NCBI GenBank assembly: GCA_964479445.1
Contig: CAYZMH010000003.1
Span: 58,072 to 122,071, forward strand
Origin: CAYZMH01 sp964479445
GTDB lineage: Bacteria > Bacteroidota > Bacteroidia > Bacteroidales > GCA-2748055
DNA: 64,000 bases
Reading direction: 5' to 3'
The notes below the pieces were generated by a model. It was not told the DNA's origin. It worked only from the letters and a program-made list of their open reading frames with translations, and made no database searches. The position numbers were made by a program, and so were the translations under genes. This document shows positions 56,425 to 64,000 of this stretch, in pieces. Each line of letters opens with the position of its first letter. Position 1 is the first letter of the stretch.

Positions 56425-56967
56425 ATGACCGAAGAAATTATCATTGCAGGTTTTGGCGGACAGGGCGTACTATCTATGGGGAAGATCCTGGCCTATTCCG
56501 GTATTATGCAGGAACAGGAAGTAAGCTGGATGCCATCCTATGGTCCGGAAATGCGCGGCGGTACTGCCAATGTAACGGTGATCATCAGTGATGAAAGGGT
56601 TAGTTCGCCTGTACTCCACTCATATGATACCGCCATTATCCTGAACCAGCAATCACTCGATAAATTCGAGTCTATGGTCAAACCCGGAGGGTTATTGCTA
56701 TATGATCCAAATGGTATTACAAGTCATCCCAAAAGGAAAGATATACGGATTTTTAAAGTGGATGCAGTTAATGAAGCCGCACGTATGTCCTCGAAAAAAA
56801 CATTTAATATGGTGGTGCTGGGTGCATACCTCAAAGTAAATCCAGTAGTGGAGCTGGATAACGTAATCAAGGGATTAAAGAATTCATTACCTGAACGACA
56901 CCATCACCTGATACCTGCCAACGAGGAAGCTATTAAGCGGGGAATGGAGATTGTACAGGAAGTGTAA
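56425..56967 (+). CDS. korC: 2-oxoacid:ferredoxin oxidoreductase, gamma subunit
   Basis: A 180-residue subunit typical of the family: IIAGFGGQGVLSMGKILAYSG at the start (CoA-binding domain), SWMPSYGPEMRGGTANVTVIIS and AIILNQQSLDKFESMVKPGG. It completes the delta-alpha-beta-gamma operon, followed after 44 nt by a strong Rho-independent terminator. Confidence 0.92.
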   Translation: MTEEIIIAGFGGQGVLSMGKILAYSGIMQEQEVSWMPSYGPEMRGGTANVTVIISDERVSSPVLHSYDTAIILNQQSLDKFESMVKPGGLLLYDPNGITSHPKRKDIRIFKVDAVNEAARMSSKKTFNMVVLGAYLKVNPVVELDNVIKGLKNSLPERHHHLIPANEEAIKRGMEIVQEV

Positions 56968-57011
56968 CTCAGCAATCACCATTTTTGTTAGCCGGTATTT
57001 CCGAATCAGAG

Positions 57012-57041
57012 ATTGCCGCCTTTGAAGGGCGGTAATTTTTT
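57012..57041 (+). terminator. Rho-independent terminator of the 2-oxoacid oxidoreductase operon
   Basis: ATTGCCGCC and GGCGGTAAT form a 9-bp stem with one G-T pair around a 7-nt loop, followed by a run of six T. Confidence 0.88.
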
Positions 57042-57236
57042 GTGATATCATTCTGGCCGCAGTTATTTATATCTCCTTATACCAATGAAAATCATCCATT
57101 GATCCTCCTGAAAAGGCCGGTAATAAAGTAATCAGGTCCTTCGAATGATTTTGGGTGAAAAAAATTGGTAGAAGTCTGGTTATACAATAACTTGAGTACA
57201 CGAAAACAGCTAGCTCCCAAAATTCTGTAAGCACCC

Positions 57237-57749
57237 ATGAAAACCAAAGACCAGGTAAACTCTCTTTCCCATACGATCAATGAATTACGGCGATTGGTTG
57301 AGGATTGGGAAAAAAAACTAAATCTATTAAGTGAGGATATTATTCAGGATAAGAAAAATCGCCAGGGGCGCAATATCAAGCAGATCCTGGGGCATATGAT
57401 CGATTCGGCATGCAATAACCATCAGCGTATCGTAAGACTTCAATATACACCCCGATTGATGTTTCCCGATTATACACCCGACAATAACCTGTGGATCGAT
57501 CTGCAGGCTTATACAGAGGAGAACTGGGAGGACATGGTTCAGCTCTGGAAGTTCTACAACTTACACATTGCCCATATCATGACACATGCTGATAAAACCA
57601 AACTGCATACCGAGTGGACCAACGGCAGTGAGGGTCCGGTTTCTCTTAAAGATATCATGATGAATTACCTCGCCCACTTCATGCTGCATATAGGCGAGAT
57701 AGAAAGCATACTCAAACATACTGAAATCGGTCAAAAGACACGGGCCTGA
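57237..57749 (+). CDS. DinB-like (YfiT-type) putative metal-binding protein
   Basis: A 170-residue four-helix-bundle protein of the DinB/YfiT superfamily. The likely metal ligands are the histidines in ILGHMIDSACNNHQRI and in AHFMLHIGEIE near the C-terminus, at the positions usual for the superfamily. Members include thiol-dependent transferases, but many have unknown function. It stands alone between the oxidoreductase terminator and the ablA promoter. Confidence 0.75.
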   Translation: MKTKDQVNSLSHTINELRRLVEDWEKKLNLLSEDIIQDKKNRQGRNIKQILGHMIDSACNNHQRIVRLQYTPRLMFPDYTPDNNLWIDLQAYTEENWEDMVQLWKFYNLHIAHIMTHADKTKLHTEWTNGSEGPVSLKDIMMNYLAHFMLHIGEIESILKHTEIGQKTRA

Positions 57750-57770
57750 AGCGTCCTGCATTCTGATTCC

Positions 57771-57801
57771 TTTGTTTACCACTTTAAAAGCTGTACTTTT
57801 G
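57771..57801 (+). promoter_or_regulatory. Bacteroidota promoter of ablA
   Basis: TTTG at 57771-57774 and TACTTTTG at 57794-57801 are separated by 19 nt, a full match to the TTTG-N19-TAnnTTTG consensus. The ablA ATG follows 22 nt downstream. Confidence 0.7.
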
Positions 57802-57823
57802 CCCTGTCACAATCACACGAGAT

Positions 57824-59143
57824 ATGAAAGAGATTTTTAATGCCCAGCAGCAAGACCTGGCGAAGAAGATTAAAGAAGGAACGGGTATTTCAAACTGGAA
57901 AGACTGGAAATGGCAGCTGAAACACTCCATAAAGACCCTGGACAAGTTTGAACACCTGACCGGCATTGCGTTTTCCAGTGAAGAACGAAAACAACTGGAG
58001 GAAACTATATCAAAGTTTCCCCTTTCCATCACTCCTTATTATCTCTCCCTTATTGACGTAAAGAATTTCCGGAATGACCCGGTCTATAAACAGGCTTTTG
58101 CCAATGCTCATGAACTGATTGTTCAGAACACAGAATCCAAAGATCCCCTGGCGGAAGACCGGGACAGTCCCGTGGAGGGGATTACACACCGGTATCCCGA
58201 CAGGGTGTTGTTTCATGTCAGTAATGTCTGTTCCATGTATTGCAGGCATTGTACCCGAAAGAGAAAAGTGGGGGATGTGGATTATATCCCTTCCAGGGAG
58301 CAGTTGATGAAAGGGATTGAATATATTCGTAAAACCCCCCAGGTGAGGGATGTACTGCTCTCAGGCGGGGATCCCCTGATGATGCCCGATGAATATATTG
58401 ATTGGTTATTGACTGAAATACAAGCTATTCCGCATGTGGAGATTGTCAGGCTGGGAACCCGGATGCCTGTTGTGCTTCCCTATAGAATTACCAGTGACCT
58501 GGTCAATGTCCTGAAAAAACATCATCCACTCTGGATCAATACGCATTTTAATCACCCCAGGGAAATTACAAGTTCTTCCAAGGAGGCGCTGGCTATGCTT
58601 GCTGATGCAGGTTTTCCCCTGGGCAACCAATCGGTTTTACTGGCCGATGTCAATGATTGTCCGAGGATCATGAAAAGTTTGGTTCATAAGTTACTGCAAA
58701 ACAGGGTCAGACCTTATTACCTGTATCAGTGTGATCTTTCAGAGGGATTATCGCATTTCCGGACACCGGTGGGTAAAGGCATAGAGATCATGGAAGGACT
58801 TATCGGTCATACCACCGGAATGGCGGTGCCCACTTATGTTATAGATGCACCGGGTGGAGGAGGAAAGATCCCGTTGATGCCAAATTATATTATATCCTGG
58901 TCAACCAACAAGGTGGTACTCAGGAATTATGAAGGAGTTATTACCACGTATAAAGAACCGGATTCCTACGAAGCCAGGCTGTGTGACAGGGATTGCGCTA
59001 ACTGTGATCTGGAGCTGAACCTGGAGGAGGGAAGTGAATTCCAGTCACTCGGTATAGAGAAATTGCTCTCCGATGCGGATGATTCGATTTCCCTGATACC
59101 TGAGGATAATGAACGGATTTCAAGGAGGGGGGATAATGCATGA
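57824..59143 (+). CDS. ablA: Lysine 2,3-aminomutase (radical SAM)
   Basis: A 439-residue KamA-family enzyme. It moves the alpha-amino group of L-lysine to the beta carbon using S-adenosylmethionine, a [4Fe-4S] cluster (CSMYCRHC, with surrounding VSNVCSMYCRHCTRKR) and PLP. LLSGGDPLMMPDEYID and the DAPGGGGKIPLMPNYI loop are also conserved, and the tail has cysteines (CDRDCANC) that may bind zinc. It overlaps the beta-lysine acetyltransferase gene by 8 nt, so the product is likely channelled to the osmolyte N-epsilon-acetyl-beta-lysine rather than to lysine fermentation, whose other enzymes are absent here. Confidence 0.93.
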   Translation: MKEIFNAQQQDLAKKIKEGTGISNWKDWKWQLKHSIKTLDKFEHLTGIAFSSEERKQLEETISKFPLSITPYYLSLIDVKNFRNDPVYKQAFANAHELIVQNTESKDPLAEDRDSPVEGITHRYPDRVLFHVSNVCSMYCRHCTRKRKVGDVDYIPSREQLMKGIEYIRKTPQVRDVLLSGGDPLMMPDEYIDWLLTEIQAIPHVEIVRLGTRMPVVLPYRITSDLVNVLKKHHPLWINTHFNHPREITSSSKEALAMLADAGFPLGNQSVLLADVNDCPRIMKSLVHKLLQNRVRPYYLYQCDLSEGLSHFRTPVGKGIEIMEGLIGHTTGMAVPTYVIDAPGGGGKIPLMPNYIISWSTNKVVLRNYEGVITTYKEPDSYEARLCDRDCANCDLELNLEEGSEFQSLGIEKLLSDADDSISLIPEDNERISRRGDNA

Positions 59144-59978
59144 TCGCGTAGAAAAGCTGGGGCGATCTGTCATCCAGCATGGTAAACATAACAATCGTAT
59201 TTATCTAATGAAACTGGACCCGGCTGACTTGCCGGGTATCATAGAGGATCTTTCAGATATAGCACGTAACGAAAGGTACGCAAAGATATTTGTTAAAATT
59301 CCTGTTCGATCCTCTCCCTGGTTTAAAGCCGATGGGTATATCATTGAGGCAGTAATCCCGAACCTTTTCAGAGGCGAGGAGGACGGATATTTTATGTCAA
59401 AATTTCTGGATTCAGATCGCGTACATTTCCTGCCGGATAAAAAGTTGCACGAACTGGGTGCACTTCTCATGGAAAACCCTGTACATAAAGGGAATATTGC
59501 ATTATCTGACCGCTTTACATATCGTCCTTTAAATGAAAGTGATATCGAAGAAATGATCAGCGTCTACCGGGAAGTATTCCGGTCTTACCCGTTTCCCATC
59601 CATGACCCCTCCTACCTGGAGAAGCTGATTAACACAGGAGAGGCGCTGTTTTTCGGTGTGTTTGAAAAGACAGAAAACAGATTGGTGGCACTCTCCTCGG
59701 CAGAGACAGACCGGAAAGGAAACCATGCGGAGATGACAGATTTTGCGACCCTGCCTGAATACCGGGGAAACAAGTTGTCTGTTTTTTTGTTGAAAAAAAT
59801 GGAGAAGGCTGTCAAAGAGTTGAATATCCAAACGGTGTTTACCATTGCCAGGTTGCAGTCGATCCCTATGAATAAAACTTTTTTAAACCAGAACTATACT
59901 TTTGGAGGGACCCTGATTAACAATACGCATATTGCAGGATCCATAGAAAGTATGAATATATACTATAAGTACCTATGA
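59136..59978 (+). CDS. ablB: Putative beta-lysine N-acetyltransferase
   Basis: The start at 59136 is chosen for its strong Shine-Dalgarno sequence (AAGGAGGGGG); an upstream in-frame ATG lacks one. The 280-residue protein has an N-terminal region unique to AblB (VEKLGRSVIQHGKHNNRIYLM) and a C-terminal GNAT domain (YRPLNESDIEEMISVYREVF, AEMTDFATLPEYRGNKLSVFLL, ARLQSIPMNKTFLNQNYTFGGTL). It acetylates beta-lysine from AblA with acetyl-CoA, giving a compatible solute that protects against salt stress. It overlaps ablA by 8 nt and the next small gene by 4 nt. Confidence 0.9.
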   Translation: MHDRVEKLGRSVIQHGKHNNRIYLMKLDPADLPGIIEDLSDIARNERYAKIFVKIPVRSSPWFKADGYIIEAVIPNLFRGEEDGYFMSKFLDSDRVHFLPDKKLHELGALLMENPVHKGNIALSDRFTYRPLNESDIEEMISVYREVFRSYPFPIHDPSYLEKLINTGEALFFGVFEKTENRLVALSSAETDRKGNHAEMTDFATLPEYRGNKLSVFLLKKMEKAVKELNIQTVFTIARLQSIPMNKTFLNQNYTFGGTLINNTHIAGSIESMNIYYKYL

Positions 59979-60190
59979 AAAAAAGAGGCGAACGCTACCT
60001 GGGGAAATTATGCAAATATGCAGACCGTTGTTCGGTCTACCAGGAAAGTTATACAGATTTCAGTACGCCCATTCATATTGTTAAAAATGTATTCTGCAAC
60101 CGGGGTATCAGGGGATGGGAGAACTGCCAGCGTTACAGGCTCTATGAAAAGGGAGAGGAAGTACCCGAGGATCTTCCCCCGCAATCATAA
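59975..60190 (+). CDS. Small four-cysteine protein in the abl operon
   Basis: A 71-residue protein whose ATG overlaps the ablB stop (ATGA). Four cysteines, CKYADRC (CX5C) and FCNRGIRGWENC (CX9C), suggest a metal or cluster site or two disulfides. No signal peptide is present, so a cytoplasmic metal site is more likely. I do not recognise a family, but tight coupling to ablB implies a real gene, perhaps related to the osmolyte pathway or to the transporter that follows 12 nt later. Confidence 0.65.
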   Translation: MKKRGERYLGKLCKYADRCSVYQESYTDFSTPIHIVKNVFCNRGIRGWENCQRYRLYEKGEEVPEDLPPQS

Positions 60191-60202
60191 AAACCATTTA
60201 AC

Positions 60203-61642
60203 ATGCACTGGATTGACCTGGTCATTATTGCTCTCTATTTAATTGCCATGCTTGGAGTGGGAGCTTTTTTCCTGCGTCGGAACAAGGATACAGACGATTA
60301 CTATGTAGGCGGACGGAAAATGAGTAGCTTTCACATCGGATTGTCGGTGGTCGCTACCGATGTGGGTGGAGGTTTTTCCATTGGCCTGGGGGGACTGGGT
60401 TTTGCAATGGGACTTTCAGGAAGTTGGTTATTGTTTACCGGTCTTATCGGCGCCTGGCTGAGTGCTGTCCTTTTAATCCCCACAGTGGCAAGGTTATCGC
60501 AGAAGCACAATTTCCTTTCTTTCCCCCAGTTTTTAAAACACTCCTACAGCCGCAATGTCGCAATCCTGGCAGGGGTGATCTCTTCCATCGGATACATTGG
60601 TTTTACAAGTTCACAGATCCTGGCAGGAGCCAAACTTGCATCTGCCACCTTCATAGATCTCTCCATGAATTCCGCCCTGTTAATCATGGGTGTGATTGCA
60701 GTGGTTTATACGGTTATGGGCGGACTCAAGGCTGTGATTTATACCGATACGGTTCAGTGGATTATTCTGTTATCCGGACTCATATTCATTGCCATTCCCG
60801 TGGGATATTTCAGCCTGGGAGGGTTCAGTGGTATCAGGGAGAACCTGCATGATCCGGCTTTTCTTACCCTCACCAATGTTACCTGGCAGCAATTGGTGAA
60901 CTGGTTTCTCACCATCGTGCCTATCTGGTTTATTGGGATGACACTATACCAGCGCATTTATGCGGCTGGCGATGAAAGGACAGCAAAAAGAGCGTGGTTT
61001 ACGGCCGGATTGTTTGAGTACCCGATTATGGCATTCACCGGGGTGATACTCGGGATGTTTTCCAGGATCGCTTTTGACCTGGATATGTTCCAGGAATTGG
61101 GATTCGGTGCCGGTACTGCCATCGATAAGGAGATGGGTTTGCCGTTGTTCCTCAGAACCGTTCTCCCGGTAGGATTCATGGGTATCGTGATGGCGGCCTA
61201 TTTCTCAGCAATCATGTCCACAGCAGATAGTTGTATGATGGCGGCATCGGGCAACATAATTACCGATCTGCTGGGCTTGCATCAGTCCAAACATAACCTG
61301 CGGATTTCCCAGGTCCTCACCCTCACAGTCGGAGCCCTTGCCCTGTTACTTGCATTAAAAATGCCCAGTGTCCTGGAGCTGATGTTGCACTCCTATGCCT
61401 TTATGGTATCCGGTATGTTGATACCGGTGCTCGGTGCCATTATCCTGAAGAAGAACCGTTCGGTTCATGCAGCGATAATCTCCATGATCACAGGTGGCTC
61501 GGTTACCCTGGGCCTTACATTCCTGGACCGGTCGTTGCCATACGGACTCGATCCCATTGCATTCGGTATCGCGGCCTCAGCTATCATCTACGCGGTTGTA
61601 CAGTTTGTTTACTTCCAGCGAATTAAGACCGTCCGGGCATAA
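60203..61642 (+). CDS. Sodium:solute symporter family transporter
   Basis: A 479-residue membrane protein with about 13 helices. SSS-family features include WIDLVIIALYLIAMLGVGAFFLRR, DDYYVGGRKMSS, VVATDVGGGFSIGLGGLGFAMG, YAAGDERTAKRAWF and MAAYFSAIMSTADSCMMAASGNIITD, the last holding sodium-site serines. The co-substrate is unknown; its place after the abl genes (12 nt from the four-cysteine gene) suggests uptake of lysine or an osmolyte. Confidence 0.88.
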   Translation: MHWIDLVIIALYLIAMLGVGAFFLRRNKDTDDYYVGGRKMSSFHIGLSVVATDVGGGFSIGLGGLGFAMGLSGSWLLFTGLIGAWLSAVLLIPTVARLSQKHNFLSFPQFLKHSYSRNVAILAGVISSIGYIGFTSSQILAGAKLASATFIDLSMNSALLIMGVIAVVYTVMGGLKAVIYTDTVQWIILLSGLIFIAIPVGYFSLGGFSGIRENLHDPAFLTLTNVTWQQLVNWFLTIVPIWFIGMTLYQRIYAAGDERTAKRAWFTAGLFEYPIMAFTGVILGMFSRIAFDLDMFQELGFGAGTAIDKEMGLPLFLRTVLPVGFMGIVMAAYFSAIMSTADSCMMAASGNIITDLLGLHQSKHNLRISQVLTLTVGALALLLALKMPSVLELMLHSYAFMVSGMLIPVLGAIILKKNRSVHAAIISMITGGSVTLGLTFLDRSLPYGLDPIAFGIAASAIIYAVVQFVYFQRIKTVRA

Positions 61643-61679
61643 CCGGTTGCAGGAATTATTCAAACTGTGAGCATATTCC

Positions 61680-61687
61680 TAAATTTG
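61680..61687 (+). promoter_or_regulatory. Candidate -7 promoter element before the MFS gene
   Basis: TAAATTTG is a full TAnnTTTG match, 16 nt before the ATG at 61704; no -33 element at standard spacing was found. Confidence 0.4.
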
Positions 61688-61703
61688 GTTGTTTCTTTGC
61701 GCC

Positions 61704-63053
61704 ATGAAATTCAAAGAGAATCCAGGAATTCCTTTTCCACCTGAGAAATTCCCCATCTTCTACGGATGGTTTATCCTTTTTGCCGGGATGGTGGGGATTG
61801 TTATGAGTATTCCCGGACAAACCATGGGGGTCTCCGTATTTACCGATCACCTGATCGGGGCACTCCCGCTTACCCGGTCCCAGCTCAGCCTGGCCTATAT
61901 GCTGGGAACCGTGATGAGTGGTTTTCTGATCACCAGGGCAGGGAAGTACTACGACAAATACGGAGCCCGGGTTATGGGAATGCTTGCGGGAGTCATGCTT
62001 GGATTGATGCTTGTATACATGGCGCGTTCCGACCGGATTCTGATACCTTTTTTTGGTGAAAATAAAAGCGAATGGCCCATTGGCTGGGCACTGACGGTTA
62101 TGGTGATCGGATTCTTCGGAATCCGTTTTTTCGGCCAGGGTATCATGACCATGGTGAGCCGTAATATGCTGATGAAATGGTTTGAACATCGCAGGGGACT
62201 GGCCAATGCCATCGTTGGCGTTTTCGTCTCTTTCAGCTTCTCCGCGGCACCGGGGGTATTCAATGCAATTATGAACCGCACCGGTTGGAGAACGACCTGG
62301 TTGATCCTGGCTGCAGCTGTGGGCATTGGGTTTGTTGCTTTCGTTTTTCTTTTTTTCAGGGATAATCCCCAGGCATCCGGACTCAAACCGGATGGAAAAC
62401 TGTCCCGGAGAGCCACGGAAAAAGGGCCAAAATATAAGCCCGACAGGCAATATACCCTTCATGAAGCTATCCGCACATATAGTTTCTGGATTTTCAATCT
62501 TAACATGGCCCTGAATGCTATGTTTATCACTGCACTTACCTTTCATGTAGTCTCCATTTTCGTAGAAGCAGGTTATGATGAAACCACGGCATTGTCGATA
62601 TTTATTCCCATTTCGGTCGTAGCAGTGACCTTTAATCTGACCGCAGGTACACTCAGTGATTATATACGATTGAAATATCTGCTCCTTGTCAATCTCCTGG
62701 GCATAGTGATCACCGGTATGGCCCTTTTTTACCTGGATCATACTCCTGCTGTCATCCTCCTTCTGATTGGCGGAGTGGGGATGTCCAACGGAATATTTGG
62801 TGTTCTGAATACGGTCACCTGGCCCCGCTTTTTTGGTACCCTTCACCTTGGAGCAATATCCGGATTTTCCATGAGCTGGCTGGTTATAGGAAGTGCGGTG
62901 GGACCCTATCTCTATAGCCTCTCCCTGCGGGATTCCGGTTCCTACGGCCTGGCCGGGCTGATCACTTCCGGGGTGGCTTTTGTACTATGGCTGCTTGCAT
63001 TAAAAGCTGATAATGTGAACGAAAAAAAGAAGCCTGATGGCCGGAAAACCTGA
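61704..63053 (+). CDS. Major facilitator superfamily transporter
   Basis: The ATG at 61704 starts MKFKENPGIPFPPEKFPIFYGW; the in-frame codon further upstream is TTG. The 449-residue protein has 12 predicted helices in two halves joined by a cytoplasmic loop (FRDNPQASGLKPDGKLSRRATEKG, about residues 213-236). KYYDKYGARVMG between helices 2 and 3 matches the MFS signature loop. The opening YGWFILFAGMVGIVMSIPGQTMGVSVF resembles oxalate/formate-antiporter-like MFS proteins, which move small organic acids. Substrate is unknown. Confidence 0.82.
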   Translation: MKFKENPGIPFPPEKFPIFYGWFILFAGMVGIVMSIPGQTMGVSVFTDHLIGALPLTRSQLSLAYMLGTVMSGFLITRAGKYYDKYGARVMGMLAGVMLGLMLVYMARSDRILIPFFGENKSEWPIGWALTVMVIGFFGIRFFGQGIMTMVSRNMLMKWFEHRRGLANAIVGVFVSFSFSAAPGVFNAIMNRTGWRTTWLILAAAVGIGFVAFVFLFFRDNPQASGLKPDGKLSRRATEKGPKYKPDRQYTLHEAIRTYSFWIFNLNMALNAMFITALTFHVVSIFVEAGYDETTALSIFIPISVVAVTFNLTAGTLSDYIRLKYLLLVNLLGIVITGMALFYLDHTPAVILLLIGGVGMSNGIFGVLNTVTWPRFFGTLHLGAISGFSMSWLVIGSAVGPYLYSLSLRDSGSYGLAGLITSGVAFVLWLLALKADNVNEKKKPDGRKT

Positions 63054-63111
63054 GAATAGACAAGACAATTCAAACAATTAGAAAAACCATCTGATTGCCG
63101 TTCGACCGGTA

Positions 63112-63690
63112 TCACTTTTCGTAGAAATGCATTTTCAGGATATATTCATAGACCCGGCGGGGCAGAAAATAGCGCATGTCTTTTCCATCCCTGATCGCAT
63201 GCCTGATAAAACTGGATGAGATCTCCATCAAAGGCGCTTCCATCAGGGTGATATTCGGATGGGAGTAAATCTCATCACATGAAATGCCTGGCCTCGGGTA
63301 GACCAGCCGGTGATACTTCTCCTCAATCAGTTCAAAATTTTTCCAGCGGCGGAAGGTCTTCAGTCCGTCTGCCCCCATGATCAGGTAAAAATTGTTATAG
63401 GGATGGCGCTCTTCAAGGTAGGCCAGTGTATCAATTGTGTAGGAAGGTTTGGGCATTCTGAATTCAATGTCGGTTACCCGGAATCGCTCATCGTTGTCAA
63501 TGGCACGGTATACCAGTTCCAACCGGTGGTAGTCGGGTAAAAGCGACTTTTTCTCTTTGAGCGGATTATGCGGGGTAACCACAAACCAGAGTTCTTCTAT
63601 GTCGGAAAACTCCAACATGTAATTGGCAATAGCCATATGCCCGATATGGATCGGATTGAAAGAGCCAAAGAAGAGTCCGGTTTTCATCAT
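63112..63690 (-). CDS. nadD: Nicotinate-nucleotide adenylyltransferase
   Basis: A 192-residue enzyme that adenylates nicotinate mononucleotide in NAD synthesis. Motifs: TGLFFGSFNPIHIGHMAIANYM (HIGH nucleotidyltransferase site), VVTPHNPLK, PSYTIDTLAYL, LIMGADGLKTFRRWKN and the C-terminal ISSSFIRHAI (family ISSTxIR). Two consecutive ATG codons start it (63690 and 63687). It follows guanylate kinase on the same strand with a 196-nt gap that shows no gene. Confidence 0.94.
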   Translation of the reverse strand: MMKTGLFFGSFNPIHIGHMAIANYMLEFSDIEELWFVVTPHNPLKEKKSLLPDYHRLELVYRAIDNDERFRVTDIEFRMPKPSYTIDTLAYLEERHPYNNFYLIMGADGLKTFRRWKNFELIEEKYHRLVYPRPGISCDEIYSHPNITLMEAPLMEISSSFIRHAIRDGKDMRYFLPRRVYEYILKMHFYEK

Positions 63691-63886
63691 GGGGTTAAAG
63701 ATATCAAATTTGCCCAGAGAATCTCGAATCCCTCGCTCTTTTCCGGTGCAGCTTTTCCCTGAGTTCGGAACCGTTTGCAGTTACAATTTCCATCCTAAAA
63801 GAATCAAACGTGCTCACGTCGATTATCGCATTCCCGCGTTCAAAGGAGGGATCCCTTTTTTGGATAAGCACCGGGAAAATCAGCCA

Positions 63887-64000
63887 TTAAGGATGGAGGG
63901 TTGTGAATCTCCTGACCAGGGACACGGCTTCTCTCCTGGCTTCATCCAGTTGGTCGTTAACCAGGATCCGGTCAAACTGCGAAGCATATTCCATCTCCTT
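63887..64000 (-). CDS. gmk: Guanylate kinase, C-terminal fragment (5' part outside window)
   Basis: The minus-strand frame entering from the right edge encodes KEMEYASQFDRILVNDQLDE, continuing through EARREAVSLVRRF to a TAA stop at 63887 (37 residues visible). The FDRILVNDQLDEA pattern is the conserved C-terminus of guanylate kinase (FDyvivNddle.A). It lies upstream of nadD, a common arrangement in Bacteroidota. Short overlap with the window limits certainty. Confidence 0.75.
   Translation of the reverse strand, partial: KEMEYASQFDRILVNDQLDEARREAVSLVRRFTTLHP

Noticed and set aside
61656..62846. 396-codon minus-strand open frame opposite the MFS gene
   Set aside because: The frame is rich in His, Gly and Pro without structure; the plus strand encodes a clear 12-helix transporter.

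Overview
The window comes from a member of the Bacteroidota, most likely an anaerobic, peptide-fermenting one. The evidence is a type IX secretion (T9SS) C-terminal sorting domain on a giant secreted protein, several TAnnTTTG (-7) promoter elements of the Bacteroidota type (one with TTTG exactly 19 nt upstream), outer-membrane barrel and lipoprotein genes, and a metabolic set built on ferredoxin, [FeFe]-hydrogenase and ADP-forming acyl-CoA ligase. No rRNA, tRNA, CRISPR array, complete insertion sequence or phage gene was seen.

Layout. 1-3253 (minus): leucine degradation genes liuB and a partial liuC, and a queuosine-precursor transporter. 3490-19983 (plus): a tightly spaced six-gene block with an ADP/ATP-translocase-like membrane protein carrying HEAT repeats, a membrane-bound SpoIIE-type phosphatase, a STAND ATPase with WD40 repeats, an outer-membrane barrel, a propeller-like lipoprotein and a giant T9SS cargo protein. 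19989-32691: mostly housekeeping genes on the minus strand (flavodiiron protein; rsfS-ftsH-DUF2007-cdsA-psd operon; pyrE; coaD; SLC12-like transporter) with birA and a Nudix gene on the plus strand. 32974-36600: a LytTR response regulator, an orphan T9SS-domain fragment and lon.

36715-50076 is the most distinctive part, a redox/hydrogen island. A HydCBA-type NAD-linked [FeFe]-hydrogenase operon (plus) continues into a hydrogenase-domain histidine kinase, a receiver protein, a receiver-kinase hybrid, Rex, a RibF-like protein and a TM1266-type hydrogenase-system regulator. Divergent from it (minus) lie a [2Fe-2S] protein, a degenerate hydrogenase-PAS protein and a SpoIIE phosphatase. Rex-operator-like 18-mers sit on both divergent promoters and in front of rex. 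The HydA-like subunit departs from the usual active site (Thr299, Ala358 in a numbering that coincides with clostridial CpI), HydB has lost its N-terminal [2Fe-2S] cysteines, and the minus-strand hydrogenase domain has lost three of four H-cluster cysteines. The maturases HydE, HydF and HydG are not in the window.

50615-56967 (plus) reads as an amino-acid fermentation module: ADP-forming acyl-CoA synthetase, aminotransferase and a four-subunit 2-oxoacid:ferredoxin oxidoreductase. Amino acids would become 2-oxoacids, then acyl-CoA plus reduced ferredoxin, then acid plus ATP; the neighbouring hydrogenase could reoxidise ferredoxin and NADH. 57237-63053 holds a DinB-like protein, the ablA-ablB pair for N-epsilon-acetyl-beta-lysine (an osmolyte), and sodium-solute and MFS transporters. 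The right edge carries nadD and the 3' end of gmk (minus).
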